Below, in pieces: positions 1 to 5,514 of a stretch of DNA of 5,514 nucleotides. The notes beneath the pieces are model-generated. The model had not been told where the DNA came from. It did no database searches and saw only the letters and a list, made by a program, of their open reading frames with translations. The stretch is from NCBI GenBank assembly GCA_964481775.1, contig CAYZUX010000316.1, positions 1-5,514 of the forward strand, given 5' to 3'. The first letter of the stretch is position 1, and each line of letters starts with the position of its first letter. The position numbers and the translations under genes were made by a program. This DNA comes from OLB16 sp964481775. Lineage in GTDB: Bacteria; Hinthialibacterota; Hinthialibacteria; OLB16.

Positions 1-338
1 GACTACTGGGAAGACCGCGCCGCCTGACCCTTACCCACTTTCATGACGCAGGCCCTTTTGACACGGATTACCCGGTTCATGGACCCCATCCTCTTTCATC
101 GAAAGAACTTGCATAATTGGAAATAATAGAAGAGTAGGGAAAACAAATCAAGACAATATTCAATATATTATCATAAAGATAATCATGAACTTGTATCTAT
201 AAAAAGTTTGGCGTTCGGGACACCGGAAACCTGATAAGACCTCTTTTCTTAACCGCTTACCGCTGGCAGACTTCAAAAGCACTGTCTGGGATTCAGGTTG
301 GTTTCGATTTCGTAGCCACCACTGGGAAGGAGGGAAAC
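1..338. other. Intergenic / upstream region with no supported gene
   Basis: No convincing gene is visible here. Two plus-strand frames are open from the left edge, one stopping at 25-27 and one at 114-116; either could be the last codons of a gene outside the window, but neither has recognisable protein content. Bases 92-106 form a short hairpin (6 bp, 3-base loop) with no T-tract after it. The stretch from about 115 to 205 is markedly AT-rich compared with the flanking genes and is the likeliest place for the promoter of the reductase gene, although no clean -35/-10 pair with normal spacing could be assigned. Bases 205-325 show nothing recognisable before the ribosome binding site at 327-333. 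Confidence 0.6.
167..183. promoter_or_regulatory. AT-rich palindrome (possible operator) upstream of the reductase gene
   Basis: ATTATC and GATAAT form a perfect 6-bp inverted repeat around a 5-base centre (ATAAA), inside the AT-rich block 155 bases before the reductase start. A TATAAA-like hexamer follows at 198-203 but has no matching -35 hexamer at 16-18 bases. A dimeric-regulator operator is possible, but AT-rich DNA produces such palindromes by chance, so this is only a candidate. Confidence 0.2.
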
Positions 339-1250
339 ATGGAAAAAAGATTGCTGGGAAAGACAGGATTAAAGGTTACCCCGCTGGGTTTTGGCACAGC
401 CGAACTCGGTTTCCTGGATATCACCCAGGCCACCTGTGACAAACTCCTCAATGGCTTCCTTGATGCCGGGATCGCTCTGATTGACACAGCGGAATGCTAT
501 GGAGCTGCGGAAGAGAAGATAGGATCGGCTGTTTCGAGCAGAAGGGATGAGTATATCCTGGTCACCAAATGTGGTCATAAATCCGAGGACAATGAGCCTC
601 CCGAGTGGTCTCCTGAAGGTATTACCGCAAGCGCCGAGAGATCCTTGCGCCGTTTGAAAACCGATCATGTCGATGTCCTGCTCCTGCACTCTTGTTCTCT
701 CGATGACCTGAAGCGGGATGATCTCATTACTGCTTTCCTCAAATTGAAGGAATGGGGTCTTGCCAGTTATGTGGGTTACAGCGGTGATAATGAAGCGCTC
801 GAATTTGCAATTCAGATGGGGATATTTGATTGCATTGAGACATCCCTTAGTATCTGTGACCAGGTCAATCTGGATGGGACTCTGGCTCGTGCGAACGAAG
901 CCAACCTGGGGATTCTGATCAAACGTCCGCTGGCCAATTCCTGTTGGCGTGATATGACACGGTATGGCTCTTTCTACGATGAGTACACAGCCGCGTATAC
1001 CCGGCGCTTTAATACCATGAATCTTTCCCCTCAATCTCTTGGGTTCGAGGGAGACTGGTTGGAACTGGCGCTTCGCTTCACGGTTTACCAGCCTGGTGTT
1101 CATAGCGCGATCATTGGTGGGAAGAATCCGGATCACATCCGTGAAGATGTGATGCTTGCAGGGAAGGGGGCATTGCCCCCTGAAGTTGTGGAAAGGCTAC
1201 GGAAGGCCTGGCATGAGCACAATGATGGCAGCTGGAAAGGAGAAACCTGA
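339..1250 (+). CDS. Aldo/keto reductase (cytoplasmic NAD(P)H-dependent oxidoreductase)
   Basis: This 303-residue protein is a complete aldo/keto reductase, a TIM-barrel enzyme that reduces aldehydes or ketones with NAD(P)H. The N-terminus (RLLGKTGLKVTPLGFGT) is the family's usual opening. The catalytic tetrad is intact: Asp49 and Tyr54 in IDTAECYG, Lys77 in LVTKCGH, and His117 in VDVLLLHS. Near the C-terminus, IKRPLAN (194-200) and IIGGKNPDHIRED (258-270) match cofactor-binding segments. There is no signal peptide, so it acts in the cytoplasm. The ATG is preceded by AAGGAGG at 327-333, five bases away. Length is normal for bacterial members. The next gene starts four bases after this stop, so the two are almost certainly co-transcribed; a sugar or sugar-derived carbonyl substrate is inferred from that neighbour. 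The family call is firm; the substrate is unknown. Confidence 0.95.
   Translation: MEKRLLGKTGLKVTPLGFGTAELGFLDITQATCDKLLNGFLDAGIALIDTAECYGAAEEKIGSAVSSRRDEYILVTKCGHKSEDNEPPEWSPEGITASAERSLRRLKTDHVDVLLLHSCSLDDLKRDDLITAFLKLKEWGLASYVGYSGDNEALEFAIQMGIFDCIETSLSICDQVNLDGTLARANEANLGILIKRPLANSCWRDMTRYGSFYDEYTAAYTRRFNTMNLSPQSLGFEGDWLELALRFTVYQPGVHSAIIGGKNPDHIREDVMLAGKGALPPEVVERLRKAWHEHNDGSWKGET
1236..1243 (+). promoter_or_regulatory. Ribosome binding site deciding the sialidase-like start
   Basis: AAAGGAGA lies inside the last codons of the reductase gene, 11 bases before the ATG at 1255. It supports that ATG over the in-frame upstream TTG at 1156 and the ATGs at 1213, 1222 and 1225, all of which overlap the reductase and would bury the signal peptide behind a hydrophilic extension. 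Confidence 0.7.
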
Positions 1251-1254
1251 TTCC

Positions 1255-2436
1255 ATGCGTGCATGGCTTCCTTTTGTTTTCATGAGTTTCTGTATGACAC
1301 TCTGTTGTCCACATCCGGTTTGTTGTGACCCTGTTTCGCCCACGGTTCCAGGCGTGATCATTGACCATGTTCCCGCCTCGACCGGTCAGTATATCGGATC
1401 GCCATCACTGGCGATCCTTCCAGATGGAAAATATGTGGCGTCCCACGACCTGTTCGGGAAGGGAAGCACACGCGACAAAACTGTGGTCTTCCAATCCAGT
1501 GATCAGGGAAAGACCTGGGCAAAGGTCGCCGAGATTACTGGTCAGTGGTGGTCCACGTTGTTCTATCATCAGCAGGCTCTTTACCTGATGGGGACCAGCT
1601 GTGAGTATGGCTTCTGTGTCATCCGGAGGTCTTTGGATGGGGGTATTACCTGGACAATCCCTACGGATCATACCAATGGACTGATCTTCGATGATGGCAA
1701 GTACCATACCGCCCCGGTTCCGGTGATCGTTCACAAAGGACGTCTCTGGCGTGCCATGGAAGATGCTCAAGGTCCGGGTGATTGGGGCTCTCACTTCCGG
1801 GCTTTCATGATGTCAGCTCCGATTGACAGCGACCTCCTCCAGGCCAGCAACTGGGTATCGAGTAATCGGTTGGGCAGGGATCCCTCATGGCTGGGCGGAA
1901 CTTTCGGCGGCTGGCTGGAGGGCAATGCTGTGGTCACTCCGCAAGGAAAGGTCGTGAATATCCTCCGCGCGGATTCCCCCTCATACGATGAAAAGGCTGC
2001 GTTCATTGAGATCAGTGAAGATGGTACACAAGCCACTTTCGATCCTGCCACAGGTTTTGTGGACTTCCCGGGCGGTGCCAAAAAATTCACGATCCGGTTT
2101 GACCCGGCCTCCAAGCTTTACTGGTCCCTTGTGAATTATGTACCGGAGGCATTCCGGAAGACCAAAGCACCCGCGACCCGGAATACAGTTGCCCTGGTAT
2201 GCTCACCAGATCTGCGAAACTGGAATCTGAAAGCACAGATCCTTCACCACCCCGATGTGACAGTCCATGGCTTTCAATATCTCGACTGGCAGTTTGAGGG
2301 CGATGACCTCGCTGTGGTTTGCCGGACGGCATATGACGATGAAGCCGGTGGAGCACACAATTTTCATGATGCCAACTACATGACCTTCCACCGGATTGAA
2401 AAATTCAGGGACATGGAAACCTTGAATAACCGCTGA
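1255..2436 (+). CDS. Exported BNR/Asp-box protein, exo-alpha-sialidase-like
   Basis: This 393-residue protein opens with a Sec-type signal peptide: Arg2, a hydrophobic run over residues 4-18, and probable cleavage near 24. The mature part shows two clear Asp-boxes, SSDQGKTW (81-88) and SLDGGITW (126-133), and a degenerate one near 317-324 (SPDLRNWN). Asp-boxes mark the blades of sialidase-type beta-propellers. Segments such as GSPSLAILPDGKYVASHD (48-65), HKGRLWRAMED (160-170) and HDANYMTFHRIEKFR (371-385) fit the bacterial sialidase-family proteins often seen in polysaccharide-degrading bacteria. The length suits a single six-bladed catalytic propeller. Arg163, Arg166, Glu169, Asp170, Arg281 and Tyr295 are candidate active-site residues, but the GH33 arginine triad and Tyr/Glu pair cannot be assigned with certainty, so true sialidase activity is unproven. 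It is probably co-transcribed with the reductase, suggesting glycan processing at or outside the cell surface. Confidence 0.82.
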   Translation: MRAWLPFVFMSFCMTLCCPHPVCCDPVSPTVPGVIIDHVPASTGQYIGSPSLAILPDGKYVASHDLFGKGSTRDKTVVFQSSDQGKTWAKVAEITGQWWSTLFYHQQALYLMGTSCEYGFCVIRRSLDGGITWTIPTDHTNGLIFDDGKYHTAPVPVIVHKGRLWRAMEDAQGPGDWGSHFRAFMMSAPIDSDLLQASNWVSSNRLGRDPSWLGGTFGGWLEGNAVVTPQGKVVNILRADSPSYDEKAAFIEISEDGTQATFDPATGFVDFPGGAKKFTIRFDPASKLYWSLVNYVPEAFRKTKAPATRNTVALVCSPDLRNWNLKAQILHHPDVTVHGFQYLDWQFEGDDLAVVCRTAYDDEAGGAHNFHDANYMTFHRIEKFRDMETLNNR

Positions 2437-2609
2437 CAGACTTTGGTTTTTATGGTAATCTTGAGTCACATCAGCGGTCAGGGGTATGACCTGATCTGCT
2501 GCGAGTAGAGCATATCTAGTAAAGCAGGACATCTCTGAAGTCATGGGAATGGCCGCAAAACGAAAACAGCAAGTATTTGCTGTGATAACACCCACCGTGA
2601 GGGTATCAC
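2429..2609 (+). other. Candidate structured RNA: consecutive stem-loops with one alternative pairing
   Basis: Four stems follow one another. H1 pairs 2470-2474 and 2477-2480 with 2487-2495 (9 bp, two-base bulge, 6-base loop). H2 pairs CTGCT 2496-2500 with AGCAG 2523-2527 and contains TAGA/TCTA (2506-2509 with 2515-2518). H3 pairs ACAGCAA 2566-2572 with TTGCTGT 2577-2583. H4 pairs GTGAT 2582-2586 and ACCC 2590-2593 with GGGT 2601-2604 and ATCAC 2605-2609; it shares two bases with H3. ACCGCTGA at 2429-2436, which includes the sialidase-like stop codon, is a perfect complement of TCAGCGGT at 2471-2478 and would exclude H1. The complementarity is seen directly; function as a 3' stabiliser, attenuator or leader RNA is inference. 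No known riboswitch consensus was recognised. Confidence 0.3.
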
Positions 2610-2741
2610 GTCGATAAGCAATAGGGTGGTGATTTGACGGGGTAAGTGGTTCACCGGAACATTATACAAACCAGCCGGTTATTAAGCCCGTGTTTATCCC
2701 TCCATATTCGTTTCTTTTAGCAAGGAGAGAGTTCTAAGTTC
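2437..2741. other. 305-base non-coding spacer, hairpin-rich
   Basis: No gene is supported between the sialidase-like stop and the propeller-protein start. The first half holds a run of potential RNA stem-loops (listed separately). The second half (2610-2720) shows a 5-bp inverted repeat ACCGG/CCGGT (2653-2657 with 2675-2679) around a TATACA hexamer at 2663-2668. A TTGACG hexamer at 2634-2639 lies 23 bases before that hexamer, too far for a normal sigma-70 promoter. The promoter of the downstream gene probably lies here but could not be fixed. No T-tract terminator follows any of the stems. Confidence 0.6.
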
Positions 2742-4427
2742 ATGTCCAATTCACGCCTGCTGATTGTCCTTCTTTTGGCATCTGTGATCATTCCTCTTTC
2801 ATCTCTTCCCGTGGAATCTCAGCCAGTGACATTAGCGGTTTTCCCCAAGCAAAATTCCATTGGAGTACCTGCGGATGTGGTCCTCAGTGCCACCTTCGGT
2901 GAAGGGGTAACCAACATCAATTCAAACACCTTCCCTGTATATGGATCACTGACCGGGAGATATACCGGGACCTATCTGGGATCTGGGACAAATAAAATCC
3001 GGTTTATCCCCTCTCAGCCCTTTAAGCCGGGAGAAAAGATTCAGGCGGAGCTTACCCAGGAAATCCGGGCGGTTGGCGTTGGTGGCCCGGGATTGCAACT
3101 TCAAAACGAAGTCGTCTGGGAGTTTCATATACAGGCAGCTGAAACCACAGCGGATTTTTCTCCCTCATTTGGACTGGCTTCCGGGAACCAGCTGATTGAG
3201 CCGATTGTCGGAGATATGGATGGAGACACCGATCTCGATATCGTTGCACCCTATATGGAAAAACCGTTTTTGTTGTTTGTGAATAATGGAACTCCGCAGC
3301 CTTGGGAGGATGTGACGGGAGTTCCTTTCCTGATCCCTGAGAATCAGGTCAGTGGGGTTATGGCAGCTGCGATTGATCCTGATGTGGATATCGATCTGGT
3401 TGTGGAATCTCCAGTCAGCATCCCACGCCAGTTGTATTTTAACATTTGGCCGTTTACCCCCTGGCCTGACCAACCTGTTGGTCCCTCACATCAAAGCAGT
3501 TCAATGGCATATGGAGACCTCGATTCGGATGGAGATCTTGATATTGTGACTGGGAACAGTTCCGCTTCCACCGAGATTCTTTATAACAACGGCACCTCCA
3601 ATCCATTCGCCGGGGTTACTCCAGTGATTCTCAAGGACAGCGTGAATGATCGTATGCCCATCCTTGTGGGAGATGCGAACACCGATGGGAGCCAGGATAT
3701 CATCTCCGGAAGGAAACTCTACCGGAATCCAGAGTACCCCATTTCATTTGCCACCTCCACTCCAGTGACACTTACCAATGAAGACCATACCTGTGCAGCG
3801 CTGGGAGATCTGAATGGGGATGGTTTCCTCGACCTTGTCTTCAGCCCCACGCTGACTTCTCCGGCAACCCTGTTGCTCAACAATGGCACTCGAAATCCCT
3901 GGTTAAGCATCTCTGCCATTTTGATTGGCAGTGTAACCGGTACGGTGAACCGTCTCAGCATCGCTGACATGAATGGAGATTCCCATCTGGATTTGATCAT
4001 GCCCCGCAGGAATTCGACAGATCTCCTGTTTCTGAATAATGGAACAGGTAATCCTTTCGAGGGGGTGGTACCCAAGATTATTGAAAACACCCCATTTGAT
4101 ACCCTTGCGCTCATTCCAGGTGATTTGGATGGAGATCTGGACCTGGACCTTGTCGGTGCTCACTCAGGGGTTACACCGGGCATCCGGGTCTACATCAACA
4201 GCGGGTATTCTCCCATGGTGACACCCACGCCAACTGAAACACGGACTGCCACCATCAGCCCCACATCCACTTCATCTCCAACACCGCTCTCCACCAATAC
4301 ACCCTATCCCACGTATACTCCTTACCCAACTTTCACACCACCTGTACCGGGAGATGCGACTGGCGATGGGAAAGTGAATGCCCTGGATCTCCTGGAACTC
4401 CTCCGGCATTGGGATCCTGAAAAGTGA
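2742..4427 (+). CDS. Secreted Big_5 / FG-GAP (VCBS) propeller protein with Thr/Ser linker and single dockerin-like repeat
   Basis: This 561-residue modular extracellular protein starts with a signal peptide (hydrophobic residues 6-22, likely cleaved after Ser26). Residues 28-131 fit a bacterial Ig-like domain of the Big_5 type, ending in VVWEFHI. Seven FG-GAP/VCBS repeats follow, each with an Asp-rich calcium loop (Asp 158-166, 212-218, 259-267, 311-319, 356-364, 409-417, 461-469) spaced 45-53 residues apart, as expected for a seven-bladed propeller. Several blades are followed by an NNGTxNP motif (180-186, 282-288, 380-386, 432-438). Residues 494-532 are a Thr/Ser-x linker, and residues 537-561 hold one EF-hand-like dockerin loop (Asp538, Thr540, Asp542, Asn546, Asp549). 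AAGGAGAG at 2722-2729 supports the ATG. No catalytic motif is visible, so adhesion, ligand binding or a surface structural role is likeliest. It probably shares a transcript with the gene at 4499. Confidence 0.88.
   Translation: MSNSRLLIVLLLASVIIPLSSLPVESQPVTLAVFPKQNSIGVPADVVLSATFGEGVTNINSNTFPVYGSLTGRYTGTYLGSGTNKIRFIPSQPFKPGEKIQAELTQEIRAVGVGGPGLQLQNEVVWEFHIQAAETTADFSPSFGLASGNQLIEPIVGDMDGDTDLDIVAPYMEKPFLLFVNNGTPQPWEDVTGVPFLIPENQVSGVMAAAIDPDVDIDLVVESPVSIPRQLYFNIWPFTPWPDQPVGPSHQSSSMAYGDLDSDGDLDIVTGNSSASTEILYNNGTSNPFAGVTPVILKDSVNDRMPILVGDANTDGSQDIISGRKLYRNPEYPISFATSTPVTLTNEDHTCAALGDLNGDGFLDLVFSPTLTSPATLLLNNGTRNPWLSISAILIGSVTGTVNRLSIADMNGDSHLDLIMPRRNSTDLLFLNNGTGNPFEGVVPKIIENTPFDTLALIPGDLDGDLDLDLVGAHSGVTPGIRVYINSGYSPMVTPTPTETRTATISPTSTSSPTPLSTNTPYPTYTPYPTFTPPVPGDATGDGKVNALDLLELLRHWDPEK
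4221..4337 (+). repeat. Thr/Ser-x dipeptide linker (six-base periodicity) in the propeller protein
   Basis: Over residues 494-532, Thr or Ser occupies 17 of the 20 even-numbered positions, the exceptions being Leu516, Tyr522 and Tyr528. The intervening positions are mostly Pro, Tyr or small residues. In DNA this gives a six-base ACN-NNN period. It separates the propeller from the dockerin-like loop and probably forms an extended, possibly glycosylated linker. Confidence 0.8.
4350..4424 (+). other. Single dockerin-like calcium loop at the C-terminus
   Basis: GDATGDGKVNALDLLELL resembles one half of a type I dockerin: a 12-residue calcium loop with Asp538, Thr540, Asp542, Asn546 and Asp549 as ligand positions, followed by a short helix ending in RHWDPEK. 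Cellulosomal dockerins have two such repeats and only one is present here, so cohesin binding is doubtful. A surface-attachment or folding role for the lone repeat is inference. Confidence 0.65.
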
Positions 4428-4482
4428 TATGTTTTTGCATTGACTGCTAGACTGAAGAGCGGGTTCAGCCGACAATAAGGTT

Positions 4483-4489
4483 GGAGGAG
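4483..4489 (+). promoter_or_regulatory. Ribosome binding site deciding the start at 4499
   Basis: GGAGGAG lies nine bases before the ATG at 4499. The longer reading frame from the TTG at 4481 would include this site within its own first codons, so the ATG is the better start. It also puts the signal peptide at the very N-terminus. Confidence 0.75.
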
Positions 4490-4498
4490 ATACCGGCA

Positions 4499-5119
4499 AT
4501 GAGATCACCTTATCTGTTTGTCCTGTTGACAATTCCGTTGTTGACTTTTCCAATCTTGTCGGTGGCTCAAGAGCAACCCGAAAGAGTGGAGATTGGTCCA
4601 ATTGAAGTGGAGGATGCATCCAGTGTGGACCTGTTGAAGCCTCTGCTTCCAGGAACGCAGACACCAGTGACCGCCCCTCTCTCCCGGAAGCCTCCCACAA
4701 TCGATCCAATGCTGCGGCCTCATCCGATTGGACCGCGTAAGATCACCATGACCAGGCCAAGTCCACGGCAGATATCCCCTTCCTATCTGAAAAGCGCTTC
4801 TCGTACCCACCAATACAAAAAAGAGGTTCTCGTTGCTGAAACTCCCGCCTCGGTCACTTCGGAGATGCTTAAAGATTCTGACCTTCAAACTTTCAGAGAC
4901 CTCACCCAACGGGGTGGCTACTTTATAAATCGCGGTGGTAATCTGCGGTATTATACCCCCTCTGGGGATCGGGAGGACTCTCTCAACGCAATGCGGTTGA
5001 AACGTTCGAACTATGACCGCCTCTCACCTACTCGCGGCGAACAACAGTCTCAGAGAGATGCTCGGTCTCTTCGTTACCGGGATGGCCGCATGTTCAGAAA
5101 CCAAGGCTCTTATCGATAA
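4499..5119 (+). CDS. Exported basic protein of unknown family
   Basis: I do not recognise a family for this 206-residue protein. It begins with a good Sec signal peptide: Arg2, hydrophobic residues 5-20, and SVA before Gln24 as a signal peptidase I site. The mature N-terminus (24-45) is acidic (ERVEIGPIEVED), residues 46-92 are rich in Pro, Arg and Thr, and the C-terminal part (about 136-206) is rich in Arg, Tyr, Ser and Gln, with YFINRGGNLRYY and repeated Arg pairs. There is no membrane segment after the signal, no cysteine and no catalytic motif. Most of the mature chain looks low in hydrophobic residues and may be disordered, which would suit a surface, nucleic-acid-binding or polyanion-binding protein, but that is inference. 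It starts 71 bases after the propeller gene on the same strand with no clear promoter or terminator between, so joint transcription is likely. Confidence 0.75.
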   Translation: MRSPYLFVLLTIPLLTFPILSVAQEQPERVEIGPIEVEDASSVDLLKPLLPGTQTPVTAPLSRKPPTIDPMLRPHPIGPRKITMTRPSPRQISPSYLKSASRTHQYKKEVLVAETPASVTSEMLKDSDLQTFRDLTQRGGYFINRGGNLRYYTPSGDREDSLNAMRLKRSNYDRLSPTRGEQQSQRDARSLRYRDGRMFRNQGSYR

Positions 5120-5161
5120 ACTTCACAATTCTTTCCTGATTTCTATAAGTTTGTTATTTCC

Positions 5162-5514
5162 CTAATACAGTCTCCACACATCAACTCCCAAGCTTGGCTG
5201 GGTGGGAGTGGGTGTCTCTGTCATTGTGGAAGTCCAATTTGGCGTCCATGTCGGAAGTTTTGTGCTTGTGGCCGTCTGAGTAGGTGTTGGCAGAAGTGTC
5301 AAGGTTGCCGATGAACTCGGCGAACGAGTAAGCGTTGGAGTTCCAGAGGGTGTCCAGGTTGTAGTTGAGGTGCCTGTGGGTGTTCTGCTGTTGGTGCGTG
5401 TGTTCGATTGGGAAAATGTCTTTGTCTGTGTGAGGGTGCTGGTGGTGGAGGGGGTGTAGGAGTTCGTCCCAGTCCGTGTGGGAGTGCTAGTGATGGAAGG
5501 GGTGAAAGAGTTCG
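5162..5514 (-). CDS. Partial gene: C-terminal Thr/Ser-x tail of a probable secreted protein
   Basis: The minus strand is open from the right edge to a TAG at 5164-5162, giving 116 residues with no start in view, so this is the 3' end of a gene. Its composition is extreme: 40 Thr, 18 Ser and 14 Pro. Thr or Ser fills 49 of the 52 even-numbered positions from 2 to 104 of the visible part (exceptions Leu74, Leu86, Asn92). The chain then ends QPSLGVDVWRLY. The plus strand in the same codon register reads into a stop within about 180 bases, and the codon pattern (ACN every second codon) favours the minus reading. It converges on the gene at 4499 with 42 bases between the stops. By analogy with the propeller protein, the missing N-terminal part is likely an extracellular domain. 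Unlike that protein, no dockerin-like loop follows the tail. Confidence 0.8.
   Translation of the reverse strand, partial: NSFTPSITSTPTRTGTNSYTPSTTSTLTQTKTFSQSNTRTNSRTPTGTSTTTWTPSGTPTLTRSPSSSATLTLLPTPTQTATSTKLPTWTPNWTSTMTETPTPTQPSLGVDVWRLY
5201..5509 (-). repeat. Thr/Ser-x dipeptide repeat, six-base periodicity
   Basis: The tail codes Thr (ACN) or Ser at almost every second codon for about 103 residues, so the DNA has an imperfect six-base period, seen on the plus strand as recurring NGT triplets. Units have diverged in the variable position and in third bases, so this is an old or selected repeat rather than a fresh microsatellite. It may continue beyond the window. Confidence 0.8.

Noticed and set aside
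1..116. Frames open from the left edge, stopping at 25-27 (ending DYWEDRAA) or 114-116
   Set aside because: They are too short and unrecognisable to call a gene end; both could be chance.
369..1136. Long open frame (255 codons) on the minus strand inside the reductase gene
   Set aside because: It is antisense to a gene with an intact catalytic tetrad, and its product shows no family features; it is a shadow of the coding strand.
259..2443. Near-direct repeat of 15 bases (14 match) at 259-273 and 2429-2443, flanking the reductase/sialidase-like pair
   Set aside because: One such match with a single mismatch is expected roughly by chance in 5.5 kb, and no element ends, target duplications or transposase genes accompany it.
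2452..2508. Plus-strand frame of 18 codons just after the sialidase-like gene
   Set aside because: There is no ribosome binding site and it overlaps the hairpin region.
2543..2617. Small plus-strand frame of 24 codons (basic product) in the spacer
   Set aside because: It has only a weak upstream AGGA, overlaps the predicted stems, and has no recognisable content; chance is likelier.
2634..2668. TTGACG and TATACA as a sigma-70 promoter for the propeller gene
   Set aside because: The spacing is 23 bases, outside the usual 16-18.
4452..4468. CTGAA/TTCAG hairpin between the propeller gene and the gene at 4499
   Set aside because: It is only 5 bp with no T-tract, and does not support a terminator separating the two genes.
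5115..5155. Possible bidirectional terminator between the convergent genes (AAACTT/AAGTTT)
   Set aside because: The stem is AT-rich, partly G-U, with a 23-base loop and no proper T-tract; too weak to call.

Overview
The window looks like a stretch of bacterial chromosome: Shine-Dalgarno sites precede ATG starts, spacing is short, and three proteins carry Sec-type signal peptides. By eye G+C is balanced in the genes, with one AT-rich block at about 115-205. Secreted proteins ending in a Thr/Ser/Pro-rich tail plus one dockerin-like calcium loop, beside an FG-GAP propeller and a BNR sialidase-like protein, suggest an environmental Gram-negative, perhaps an uncultivated lineage of the Hydrogenedentota/Sumerlaeota/Planctomycetota kind. 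That placement is a weak inference from protein style; no marker gene is present.

Layout: 1-338 holds no supported gene, only an AT-rich block with a small palindrome. Next comes a tight two-gene plus-strand unit: a cytoplasmic aldo/keto reductase (339-1250) and, four bases after its stop, an exported BNR/Asp-box protein of sialidase-like fold (1255-2436). The next 305 bases (2437-2741) are non-coding and rich in potential RNA hairpins, including one alternative pairing that involves the end of the sialidase-like gene. A second plus-strand pair follows: a 561-residue secreted protein with an Ig-like (Big_5) domain, a seven-repeat FG-GAP/VCBS propeller, a Thr/Ser-x linker and one dockerin-like loop (2742-4427), then a 206-residue exported protein of unknown family (4499-5119). 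A convergent minus-strand gene enters from the right edge. Only its C-terminal 116 residues are visible (5162-5514), and nearly all of that is a Thr/Ser-x repeat like the linker of the propeller protein.

How they may work together: the first pair could process a glycan, with a secreted propeller enzyme or binding protein outside and an NAD(P)H-dependent reductase inside. The second pair and the convergent gene are surface or secreted proteins. The shared Thr/Ser-x tails imply a common extracellular presentation style. No mobile element, CRISPR array, tRNA or rRNA was recognised. The least explained items are the strict two-residue periodicity of the tails, the unknown basic exported protein, and the hairpin-rich spacer.
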